From positions 1,984,001 to 2,048,000 of the forward strand of contig CAUWAG010000007.1 of NCBI GenBank assembly GCA_963556695.1: 64,000 nt of DNA, read 5' to 3'. A model generated the notes under the pieces. It did not search any database, was not told the origin of the DNA, and saw only the letters and a list, made by a program, of their open reading frames with translations. Position 1 is the first letter of the stretch. Every line of letters begins with the position of its first letter. Below are positions 9,797-19,900 of the stretch, piece after piece. Source of the DNA: Anthostomella pinea (Eukaryota; Ascomycota; Sordariomycetes; Xylariales; Xylariaceae). The translations under genes and the position numbers were made by a program.

Positions 9797-10688
9797 TGCC
9801 GTTAGCTCAGTACACGAATATCAGACCACGGATCCTGTTGTAAAAACTTACTTGTACTTGCTTAGATGGAGTAGTCAGTAACTTTTTATGTTGCGGCGAG
9901 TGGCATCCAAGGCTGTGGCGAATAACAGCGAACAAGGTTATTAATGATCAGTCGTTATTTTATTAAATAAAAAATCCATCCCGTAAATGTTAAATCTTAA
10001 ATGCAGTTTAAGGTCGTGCCGGCCCTCTTTTCTTCTTTTTTCCCCCGTCTTGCAATATTACAAGATCCTTTACCATAAGCCATATACACCACCATAAGAT
10101 GTCAAGCAGCATGCTTGACATTTAACATCCTTTTAATAGGAGATCTAGGTCTTTGGTTTGGTTTGGTGGTCGAGGTTTGCTAGATTGTCGCACAAACCCC
10201 CCTTTTCCCACAAACACCCCATCCCGCAACATCAGAATATCATCAGCCACGAGCCTAACATCAAAGCAAGGATAGCTCTGAGTGCCGGGGCTTGGTTTGG
10301 TGAGCCTCGAACCGATATCTAACCTCGTGGCAGGGGTGTTCATTACCAATTAAGCTTCTGAGAAAGCAAAACCTAGCAAGGTTTGCTGGATTGTCACACA
10401 AACCCCCCTTTTCCCACAACAGCCCGTCCTGCAACCAACATCAGAAAATCCTCACCATCACCAGGAGCCTAACCTCAGCGCCAGGAATAGCTTTGAGTAC
10501 CAGGCCATAGTTAACAGCTAACAACAGTCCATATCCAAGAGAAAAGTCGTCCGTCCCCCAGCTCCAGCAACCCACAAGCACCACCACAACATACCGGTCC
10601 CCATTATCCATACACCGTGGCCGCATCGTACATACTCCCAAACGCCTACAAGATACGATACGCTACCTCCAGAGTCCAGTCCCATTAC
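9797..10688. repeat. Intergenic stretch with a degenerate direct duplication
   Basis: About 10171-10330 and 10377-10530 are diverged copies about 206 bp apart. Both contain GCTGGATTGT-like, ACAAACCCCCCTTTTCCCACA, CGCAAC..ACATCAG and GAGCCTAAC elements in the same order. Around 9940-10010 the DNA is AT-rich. No gene is supported. Confidence 0.45.
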
Positions 10689-11152
10689 TGTTACGAACCA
10701 ACAAATACCATGGCCTGTTGGAGGGCCAAGGGGAGTACACCAAGAACCAATGGAATCAGAAGCCAGGAACAGAACAACGGGTATTACGGATTACATAACA
10801 AAGGTCACGTGACGGATCACTGGATTACGGAGTGAGCCAGTGAGCATCACTCTGGGACAAGGTGATCCTATTCCATCAGTGAGGGAGAGATTGGATATAT
10901 AAGGACAGACATTTCGCAACTAGATAAATAGACAGTCTCTACCTCAGTGATCAATTTAAGCATCTTAGCCAACCCTAAGGTGGGAGAAATCTTCTGATGA
11001 CTCGACTACACAGTAAACCCAGTTCAGACCAAGCCCCAGTATCTGAGTGTCTTCTAGTTGACAGAAGCCTCTATCGTCCTTTGTGTTGACTTACCTCAGA
11101 ATATAAAACCCTATAGAACCCTTTAGCCTTATAGGTTAGACGGCTCGTCACA
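10689..11152 (+). mobile_element. Solo LTR of an LTR retrotransposon (family A), with 5-bp target duplication
   Basis: This 464-bp unit begins TGTTACGA and ends TCGTCACA (imperfect inverted termini, TG...CA) and is flanked by ATTAC at 10684-10688 and 11153-11157, a canonical 5-bp integrase duplication. A TATA-like GGATATATAAGG lies near 10894-10905. A diverged copy in opposite orientation is at 55146-55578. No gag or pol is next to it, so it is a solo LTR left by LTR-LTR recombination. Confidence 0.87.
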
Positions 11153-11157
11153 ATTAC

Positions 11158-11999
11158 CTCTGCATTGTATATTTCCCTACAGTCCCTCAGTCTGGCACGA
11201 CGACCTTGAAACTGCATTCAAGCCTCAACAATCAACATTCGCAAGACTGATCTTTTCATTCGGCAGCACTACGAACAACCGATTATCAGAGACAGACACC
11301 TGTCCGCCTTGCGTTTCCTCCGTCCTGGCCCGTCTCGCGTTAAACCCCCTGTCCGACTCATGTTGAACAGCGTGTATTATGGTCCATCTGGTTGATAACG
11401 TGTATTCTGGTGACTTTCATTAGAGTGTGTGTTTCTGAAGGATCTACTGTCGTAAGCTGTAGGGCCCGAAATTGCCCTAGAGGCCCTGTTGGTGCACTGC
11501 CACTTCCCTGAACGCCACTGTGGCTTGCGTGCCAGTTGACAACTCACGCCTCCCTTACGAATCAGCTTTCCCTGTCTTTGCGCTTGCTTGGGCTGCAACA
11601 AGACCTTCTCGACATGGACTGCAGAGATGACACTGACAGCATCGAAGGTGCTTGACCAACATCGCACACAAGCACATAGTTAGACAATTCATGGGCAATC
11701 CAAGCATTCGCCTCGAGTCTTCCAATTCACTAGGACCCCCCGCCGAGCTATTAGCCTTCTTCTGGGTAAATGGTATGTTGTTCTGCAGAGAGGTACAGTA
11801 CTAATCAGGCGTGGAAGCCCTGTATATGTACATGAATGGTTCCTTTTTTCACGGGATGCTTCCTGACAGCGGGCATAAACGCCAACGATATCTCAGTATC
11901 AGTGTTTGCACGGACAAGATACCACATCTATGTAAATAACACTTCTGAAAAAGCACAAACAGCAGCCAACCATCAGCCGTCAGCCGGGATAAAGTAAGC
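11158..11999. other. Unassigned flank with a dispersed repeat fragment
   Basis: The segment at about 11494-11536 (GTGCACTGCCAC, CCCTGAACGCC, GTGGCTTGCGTGCCA) recurs at 58395-58443 with a small indel, so it belongs to a dispersed repeat. No coding gene is supported. Confidence 0.4.
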
Positions 12000-12960
12000 T
12001 TGAAACGTTAATTCATAAGCGAATGGTACATGGTAATAAGCAGCAATAGAAATGCAATAAGCCATTTAAATCTAATTAAGAATATAGTAAAAAGACCTTA
12101 AAAATGCTAAAGTGTATAGATAATACATAAGTCCTTATATACGTCGTCTTTGTTTTATAAAAATATTAAATATACGTTAATACTATTGATTTCCTATAAC
12201 TTTTCAATTAATATAACCTTATAATAATATATAAATTATCGTTTAACTTAATATATTCTTTAACTATAACCTTTAATAAATCGCGGCTTTTAAACCCTTA
12301 AGCCTCTATTGTTAATTAAGTCCTTAAATTTTTAATTTATACGGCTGAGTTAATAAATTAGTATATTACGTAAATACGTATTTTATTCGCGATACTTAAA
12401 AGCTTCGCGATATTATTAAAGGTTATTTCTTTTTATTAACGTTTCATATTATTATAATAATTCATAATGTTGTTTATTTAACATTATAAAATTAAAAGGT
12501 TTTTAAATCGAGCTTGAATAACTTTAATTTAATATCATTATTTAAATTTATTAAGTCTTTAAGGCTTATATATTCACAAAGTAATTTTGAATACTGGTTG
12601 AAATATTACTTAAAGTTATCTTAATATTGAAACACTAATAAAACGTTCAAAAATTAGTTCTTATAGCTTAATATTTATAAAATTATATCGCTACGTATCA
12701 TGAGTGCTATTTGATTCATATAGTTATATATAATATATACATAAATCTTCACGAAATTTAACATGAAGATCCGTTTTTATATAAAACTTTTATAACTTAT
12801 TAAATAAAAGTATATAAAAGTTTCGCTAATAACATTAAAATTAAAAGTAAAACCGAATAAAATTTAACTATAAGCCACTAAAAAAACCCATGATTTATTT
12901 ACTTAAGGTTGTAGCAAAGCCTACATTGATTCTATAACATCGATATCATCTCAATCTGCT
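12000..12960. other. AT-rich, gene-free block (RIP-type isochore)
   Basis: Base composition shifts abruptly to strongly A+T, rich in TpA and with no sustained ORF on either strand. In Pezizomycotina such blocks are usually ancient repeats saturated by repeat-induced point mutation. Identity of the original repeat cannot be read. It lies directly downstream of the 3' end of the reductase gene at 13054-16917. Confidence 0.65.
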
Positions 12961-13053
12961 AGGTTAGGAACACGAAGACATACGTCGTTTACAAACAGTC
13001 CGACCCTCCAACCCCATGCCCACCTTCTAAGCCCAACGTACCACAATTTCAAC

Positions 13054-16000
13054 TTAGATCGGCTCATCCCGCGGCTCAATCAGAACCTCATTCACAGCAA
13101 CGTGGGCTGGCTGGCGCAGCGCATAAATAATCGCATCCGCCACCTCGGCCGGCTCAAGGACCTTGGCGCCCGTCGGCTCGCCGAACTTCTTGATGGCCTC
13201 AGCATCAGTCGACATGCCCAGGAGATCCGTGGCCGTGTTTCCGGGCTGGACCGCGGTGACGCGCAGGCCGGTGCCCGCAGTCTCGAGGCGCAGACTCTGC
13301 AGCGTCGCCTCGACGAAGAACTTGCTGGCCGAGTAGACGCCCAGGCCCGGGAACACCTTTCGCCCGGCATCGGATGAGATGGCGACGATGTGGCCACTGC
13401 CCCGCGAGAGCATTGATGGGACCGTCGACGACAAGCAGTGTAGAAGACCCTTGCAGTTCACGTCGACGGTGCGCTCCCAGTCTTCCGTCTGCACATTTGC
13501 CATCATCGTGAAGTACATCACTCCCGCACAGGAGACGAGTATATCGATGGGGCCGAGCTTCTCGTTGGCCGTACGCATCAGCGATTCTACTTCTTCGCGT
13601 TTGGTCACATCTGTCTTGTGAACAAGGACTTTGCCGCCGGATCTGGCAATCTTGCTCTTGAGAGACTCGAGGGCGTCAGTGCGGCGAGCAGCAATGGCGA
13701 CATGCGCGCCCTCTCTAGCCAAAGCAGTAGCGACGGCAGCCCCGATACCGGACGACGCTCCCGTAACGACAGCGACTCGGCCTGCCAGGGGTCCATTCCT
13801 GGTGGCATGTACAGCCGCATTCGACGGATGTCGTTTAGGGGGTCGTGGCAGCCAGCCTCTGGCGCAGAAATGCCGGGCATAGATCTCGAGCAGCTTGGTG
13901 TCGATCTTTGGCCTTTCCATGCCTGCCTTCTTCGACGCCGGCGCAGTCGCGGGGTCCTTGAGTACAGTCACCCACGTGAGAAACTCAATCGAGGGCATAC
14001 CACGCCGAAGGATCTCGACAGTGAAAATATTATCTGCCTTGCCAGAACCTCTCTTCTCGTTCCACAGCGCAACCCAGTCTTTCCACGCCAGGGGCTCTGT
14101 AGGATACCCAAGCTCGGCGAGGCTGTTGAACACGTCCTTCGTAGTGACGGGGTTGGGGTCACCGAGATGAAATACGCGCTGCTCGGTATCGGCGAGGTCT
14201 GCAAGGGACAGAATCGCCTTACTGACGAAATCAACTGGGGTCATCTCAGCGTACCAGCCCTCGATGTCTGGCGCACGCCCCAATTGAAGCGACTCCACGA
14301 TCAGCGCATTTAGTAGATCGTACGTGTTCGAGGAGCCAGAGGTGCTGTGACCGCTGATGGTACCGGGACGGTAAATCCTAGCTGGCAATCCCCGTTTCTC
14401 GGCCTCGAGAACGAGCTTTTCGGCCACCCACTTCGTCTGTCCGTATCCATCCAACAGCTTATCTGGGACGTCACCGACGTCTACCATGGCGTCTTCCGTC
14501 CAGCCCTCAACCGAGTTAGGCAGTACGCCATTGGTCGAGATGTGGTGCACAGTCGCGCCTCCTTGGCAGGCCAGCCGGAGAATCTCTCTCGTGCCAAAGA
14601 CATTAGCACCCTGCATCGCCGCGTAAGGATACACAAGGTTGACAGTAGCAGCCGAGTGGATGATGACCTGCACGCGTGAAGCCAACGCGTCAAAGGCGTC
14701 AGGCGACAGACCAAATCGCTTTCGCGCCAAGTTCGCGGGTATAATCTCGATACGATCAAGCATTGAGTCGTTCCAGAGGCCCAAGTCCAGAAGATTGTTT
14801 CGCACACGTGCCATTCCAGCTGACGGGTTGGTAGTCGAAAGGTCAGCGAAACGCACAAGACAAATGACGTGCGCCGATGTGGTCTCTAGGAGAGTGTTCA
14901 GCAGGAATGCCCCCAAAAATCCAGTCGTGCCGGTCAGTAGGACAGTGTCGGCTTCGCTGAGACGCTGCATCTTGGCTCCTTTCGGTTTGATATCCACTGG
15001 AAGGACTGAGTCGGTTTCCAAGACATGTGGAAGATCGGCCTGGACTGCTGCAGTGTGTCCGTCACGGGCGTTTTGCACAACTTCCAAGTGACCCTTTAGT
15101 GTTGGGTTACCAGCAAGGCGTGCAAGCGGCACAGGAAAGCCATAGGCACCGGTGAGTCTTGTGACAAGGTCAACAAGGCAAAGTGAATGACCTCCGAGAT
15201 CGAAGAAATCGTGTTCCTGTTGCATTACAGATTTATATGGTATGCTGAGAGCCGCAGCCCACATCTTCGCGATGTCCTCGAGGGTGATCTTCTGATCTGC
15301 GTCCTTCTTGTTTCCGTTGACCAGAGCCTGTGGGGGGCTGCGAGACCGGGTTGGAGAGGGCAGACGTTTCAGGTCGACTTTACCTGACACTTCGTGAGTA
15401 GGGAGGGAGTCCATCTCAACCCACAATGCAGGGACCATGTAGTGGGCCAGACGCGATGATAGTGATCGTCGAGCTGCAGGACTAAATCCTGCCTCGTCGA
15501 TAACAACAGCAGGGCGATCTCCTGGTTCATCTCTGTCAGGAACCACGTATGCCAGCAGTTGTCGATCAAGGCCATCGCCGTGAGAGACGACAGCACAATG
15601 GGAAACAGCAAGATGAGTGACGATGGCGTTTTGGACAGCACCGGGTTGGACACTGTATCCCCGGATCTTGATCATGGCTCCGACACGGCCAGTGATCTCG
15701 AGGAGACCCGAGGGAAGCATCCGTGCCGTGTCACCGGTTCGGTACAGACGTGCTCCGGGTGTCCCGTCATAAGGATCCTTGTTGAAGGCCTTCGCTGTGG
15801 TTTCCGGGAGATTGAGGTACCCTCGGGCCAGAAGACCGCCACCGATGAGCAGTTCACCGCTGACACCTGCCTCAACCTGCTTGCCATCCTCATCGACAAT
15901 GTAGGTATGGTCAGGGTCGAGAGGAGGCCCAACTGGGACCACCTCGGCCTCACTGTCAAACATCTCCTTGATATCTCCACAGGCGATCTCGTGAGTTTCG

Positions 16001-16917
16001 CTGGCACTGTAAACGTTGAGAAGGCGTGCATTCGGGAGCGCCTTAATTCCCCTGTGGGCGAGGTCGTTGGTGACCACCTCACCATTCAGCCACACGGTAC
16101 GCAGGTTCTTGACACGACTTCCCAGCTGCGAGTGTCGAGCAAGTACTGTCGCGAGCAAGGTAGGAGTCATGAGAGTCTCGGTAATGTTCTTGGAGCGCAG
16201 CAGCTCGACAAGAGCGACAGGGTCGTAACTCGTCTCGTCTGGGACAGTGACTACCGTGGCTCCACGGAGTAATGGACGGAGGATTTCCCAGATGAAGAAA
16301 ACATTGCAGGCCACACGGTCACCGGGCTTCAGGTCACTCAGACCAAATCTCAAGTCATAGGAGCAAACCGCAGCCCTGTGTGGGTTGGCAATTCCCTTGG
16401 GGCGTCCCGTAGTGCCAGACGAGTATGACACGAAGGCGAGACGTTCGAGGTCATCCTCGGCGGGTAAGTTGGGTAGAGTCTTTGTATTTCCGTCAGCGAC
16501 AGCGGCACTGTCCGTATCCGTACCTGCTTCGTCGAGGATGATCAGAGGAATATCGCGGTTGATTTGGCCGGCGTGAGCTCGATGGGTGATGATGACCTTC
16601 GGCTTGGCATCTTCAACGACGTCGGCCAGCAGCCCGGGCGGGTAGGCAAGTTCAAGGACAAGGAATGCTCCACCTGCCCGGAGCGCGGCGAGGCAGGAGA
16701 TAACGTAGTCGGCACTTCGGCCCAACAGCACACCCACCAGGTCATCACGGCCGACCCCGTCGTGGCGCAGGCGGTTAGCGAGGGCGCCGACCTTCCGATC
16801 GAGCTCCGCGTAGGTCAGGCTGATGGGCCCATCTTCCAGGGCAACGGCATCAGGCGTGGCTTTGACCTGCGACACGAAAAGTGCCGACAGGTCTTTGGTG
16901 GTGTCAATGACGGGCAT
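13054..16917 (-). CDS. NRPS-like carboxylate reductase A-T-R-R (glycine-betaine-reductase type)
   Basis: The single exon encodes 1,287 residues from the ATG at 16917, chosen because family similarity starts there; an in-frame ATG at 17025 would add 36 unlike residues. Domains: adenylation ~10-515 (A3 YSSGTTGRPKG 165-175, A5 NVYSASE, A7 YRTGD, A10 Lys513); thiolation with LGGHS 574-578 (phosphopantetheine Ser578); thioester reductase ~655-990 (TGTTGFLG 662-669, Tyr825-xxx-Lys829); and a second, SDR-type reductase ~1045-1287 (TGASSGIG 1052-1059, Tyr1195-xxx-Lys1199). There is no condensation domain. This order matches the fungal ATRR family, in which one member reduces glycine betaine through the aldehyde to choline. 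The A4 region reads FFIWE (207-211), where amino-acid-activating domains have an Asp that holds the alpha-amine, consistent with a substrate lacking a free alpha-amine. The exact substrate is inferred. Confidence 0.88.
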   Translation of the reverse strand: MPVIDTTKDLSALFVSQVKATPDAVALEDGPISLTYAELDRKVGALANRLRHDGVGRDDLVGVLLGRSADYVISCLAALRAGGAFLVLELAYPPGLLADVVEDAKPKVIITHRAHAGQINRDIPLIILDEAGTDTDSAAVADGNTKTLPNLPAEDDLERLAFVSYSSGTTGRPKGIANPHRAAVCSYDLRFGLSDLKPGDRVACNVFFIWEILRPLLRGATVVTVPDETSYDPVALVELLRSKNITETLMTPTLLATVLARHSQLGSRVKNLRTVWLNGEVVTNDLAHRGIKALPNARLLNVYSASETHEIACGDIKEMFDSEAEVVPVGPPLDPDHTYIVDEDGKQVEAGVSGELLIGGGLLARGYLNLPETTAKAFNKDPYDGTPGARLYRTGDTARMLPSGLLEITGRVGAMIKIRGYSVQPGAVQNAIVTHLAVSHCAVVSHGDGLDRQLLAYVVPDRDEPGDRPAVVIDEAGFSPAARRSLSSRLAHYMVPALWVEMDSLPTHEVSGKVDLKRLPSPTRSRSPPQALVNGNKKDADQKITLEDIAKMWAAALSIPYKSVMQQEHDFFDLGGHSLCLVDLVTRLTGAYGFPVPLARLAGNPTLKGHLEVVQNARDGHTAAVQADLPHVLETDSVLPVDIKPKGAKMQRLSEADTVLLTGTTGFLGAFLLNTLLETTSAHVICLVRFADLSTTNPSAGMARVRNNLLDLGLWNDSMLDRIEIIPANLARKRFGLSPDAFDALASRVQVIIHSAATVNLVYPYAAMQGANVFGTREILRLACQGGATVHHISTNGVLPNSVEGWTEDAMVDVGDVPDKLLDGYGQTKWVAEKLVLEAEKRGLPARIYRPGTISGHSTSGSSNTYDLLNALIVESLQLGRAPDIEGWYAEMTPVDFVSKAILSLADLADTEQRVFHLGDPNPVTTKDVFNSLAELGYPTEPLAWKDWVALWNEKRGSGKADNIFTVEILRRGMPSIEFLTWVTVLKDPATAPASKKAGMERPKIDTKLLEIYARHFCARGWLPRPPKRHPSNAAVHATRNGPLAGRVAVVTGASSGIGAAVATALAREGAHVAIAARRTDALESLKSKIARSGGKVLVHKTDVTKREEVESLMRTANEKLGPIDILVSCAGVMYFTMMANVQTEDWERTVDVNCKGLLHCLSSTVPSMLSRGSGHIVAISSDAGRKVFPGLGVYSASKFFVEATLQSLRLETAGTGLRVTAVQPGNTATDLLGMSTDAEAIKKFGEPTGAKVLEPAEVADAIIYALRQPAHVAVNEVLIEPRDEPI

Positions 16918-19900
16918 TGTCCCTTCCTTGGACGGTCCGACTTGGGACCAACGGCGGCGAGCAGGATTCGGGGGGGGACGGACAGTGGCAGGTGGCCGTT
17001 TCAACGGCTTGACAACACCCCCCAATCAGTGGCACGTGGTGATATCTCAACCACGCGCAGAGTGAAGAATCCGAGCCTCGACGATGCCCGAAGCTGTGGT
17101 GGTGGTGGTAGTGGTAGTCTGCTCAAGACTCACTGTCAGAGGACAGCGGTGGGAGACGGAAGAGCAATCAGGTCTTCGTGACTTGGGTGGTGTCGAATTG
17201 ACCCCCGGCGATGACGATTTTGGTCGAACTGGTACGCGGCAGTCCGGTTCTCTTGGTTCCAAGGTTGTCGGGTGTTTTGCGGACGGCTGGAGTCTGGAGG
17301 TGCCTGGGTGTGTGGAGTGGGCTGAACTTGTGCTGCAGCTAGTCAAGAAGGTATTAAAGGGTATCCGCAAGCGGAGGCTTCGCTCTAACTCACGGGGAAG
17401 GCACGAACTCTGCTGTGTTCTAAGGTTGGTATCACGCCTTCTGTATGCGAAGTAATAAAGTCAAGGCAGACATTAATAATAATACAACTTATAGTTTTTA
17501 TCCTAGGTCATCCCTCTACTCTACTCCCCAAGTTGCCTACCATTGCCCCAATAGTGTCCTATCCGCCAAGATAGATAACGGGCGGACCGAGGCGGCAAGG
17601 TCAGGGTCACCCGGAGACACATCCAATTGGTCTCAGAGTAGCAGTCTGGATGGCAATCCTCCTTGCCGGGTACGATAGCGACCGTCGTCGTTGATATGGC
17701 TGGCGATACCTGTATCTCTGCTTCTCGACGTCGGTGGCCAGCCAGCGAATGAGAAGCCTTACCATCCCAGCGCCGTCCAAGCAACCGCCCAGGGTGTTGT
17801 GGTCACCGCTACGTAGGTGGAGGATCTCTTTTCCATGTTCCCGGTCTGCCGGTGTTCGCCTCGCTCGCCTCTTGAGTTCCATGCAGCTCTGTGCCTTGGC
17901 ATGCATGGTCTGGCACCGTCAAGACCGTCTGAAGACTGACTCGGCAGCAGCTCGGGTGGGCAGAAGAAGCATGCTGTTCAGGCTGTCAGGCCGTCCGACT
18001 GGATTGCCGGATTGCCTAGTCGAGATGACCTCGTAGCATTCGGGACCATCCTACTGGCTGCCCCCACCAATCACCCCATCGCCTGGTGCAATGGTCCAGT
18101 GGTCCCATCTCCGGGCCCCGATCGACGAGGCACGCCGACGCCGGCTTGTTCCGATCTGCTGGTCGGCGCACTATCGGAGCCGGCTATCGAGATTCAATCT
18201 ACCTTCATATGCCGTGAAACACGACCGACCCCCAACTTTCCATAGAGGAAGGGAAATACATCACGAGACCACATGTCATGATTCTCCAAACCCACGTCAT
18301 CACGACCGGCTGCGAAGCTCCGACTTTGCGAGTAAACCTGTCACATCACTAATTGATAAAGTCCGAAACGTCCTTGTGCGGTTTATTGTTCCAGTTGGAG
18401 AGGGAATGTCATCACTAACCTTGAATGGACCAGCGGCCGTCAACATCTGTTATGTCGCGCCGTTACTTCATGTTGTGTCTACCGTCGTCTCAACAAGTCG
18501 ATCGAATGGAAAGAAAGCTGACTTTTTCTACTCACTCAAGATATCCCGTTATACGTAGGGGGTTTACCGGTATTCAGTGGTAATGACACAGAGATCCGTG
18601 ACTGGCAAGACCATGAGCTCCTGATCGCTGGTGAATTTGACTATTCCAGGACATGTGCGTTGTCCGGGGATGAGGTAGAGTGTCCCAAGCCAGTAACATC
18701 TCTCCATTCTCCGGGTGTCACTCGTTTCACTTCCTACTCGTTCCTTGTGGACAGCCCATTCGTCCGGCAGCCTGCTGCAAAAGGAATTCGTTGCGGGCTC
18801 GAAGTTGTTTAATACCAAGCTCAGTGTCTGCATCGGTACCTGCAATTACAGTGCTCCCCGTTTTCGGCACGCCATGCTGCTTTTCTCGAAGTAAGACAGG
18901 TTGTGTGTAGGAGAACCCTTGAGTTGTAAGCAAAAGGCACTCTTTGCGGTTATCTGGTCAGTCGAATATCATTGCCTACTTTTCAACGGGCTGGTATAGC
19001 TTACTCTAGGAGTAAACATAACGAGCATCTGAAATATGTCTAAGGCAGGTCTGCACGCCAGCATGCCTGGAGGATATACTGGGCAAACCACATGGATTTG
19101 AATGGATCAGAATAAGGACCGAGGCAGCTTTGGCTATTCATATGCTGGTGTTGCCTAAGTTGAGTAGTATGCCTCGGTTCTATGGTGTAGATTACAAGCT
19201 GCCTCCCACGGGCTAGGGCTACGGCTTTTCGCGGCTGCAAAGCGTGAATACAATCAAAAACAAAGGTGTCCGGGGTCGAGGTTGCATTGTCTGGGCTAGG
19301 ATAGCCGTTTCTTGGGTCTCCGAACAATAAACACAATCAGGGTGAAGTGTAGAAAACAGCTTCTTACCTCCAAGGAGCCATCCACTGGGCCGACTTTCGA
19401 CACTTCCTATGCCATGCACTATATGCCTCTAGGAAGCCTCGTCATGTAACAGTGAGTATTCCCCGGAGAACCTCATGACCCGTGGGGCCAAGATACCCTT
19501 ATCAGGAGTTTCCATATTCAAGGGGTCTGGGTATGAGGTGGACAATATGTCTTGTTTTCTACTGATTGGGCAAAATGTAAATCTGCTTTGAGATGCTTTC
19601 AAGCTTGCCTCTTGTCGAGAACAATAATGGCAACATACTTCAACTTAAGGCGGTCACGTAGGCATTCACATGACCCTGAAGCGAAAGCATTCCCCTACGA
19701 CTTGGCGAGAGTATGTTGGATTCTGGGCTATGTTAGCCCATCCATAGTCATCCTTCAGGATCACCATCCCCATTTGTGACTCTGTCACATACGTGGCCAA
19801 TATAAGGCCACGTATCCTTTCCTTTAGTATCTTGGATATATATAGGGCCACTCTGGCCGCTCCAGAGTAGCTGGAATTCCTCTCCTTAATAGAACACTTT

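Noticed and set aside
10295..10330. GGTTCGAGGCT on the minus strand as a tRNA or SINE B box
   Set aside because: There is no A box upstream and no stem pairing. It lies in a diverged duplicated tract.
15559..17181. Long plus-strand ORFs (237 and 205 codons) opposite the A-T-R-R gene, and one of 231 codons at 13618-14313
   Set aside because: They lie antisense to well-supported domains, and their composition follows the wobble pattern of the real gene; they are shadows.
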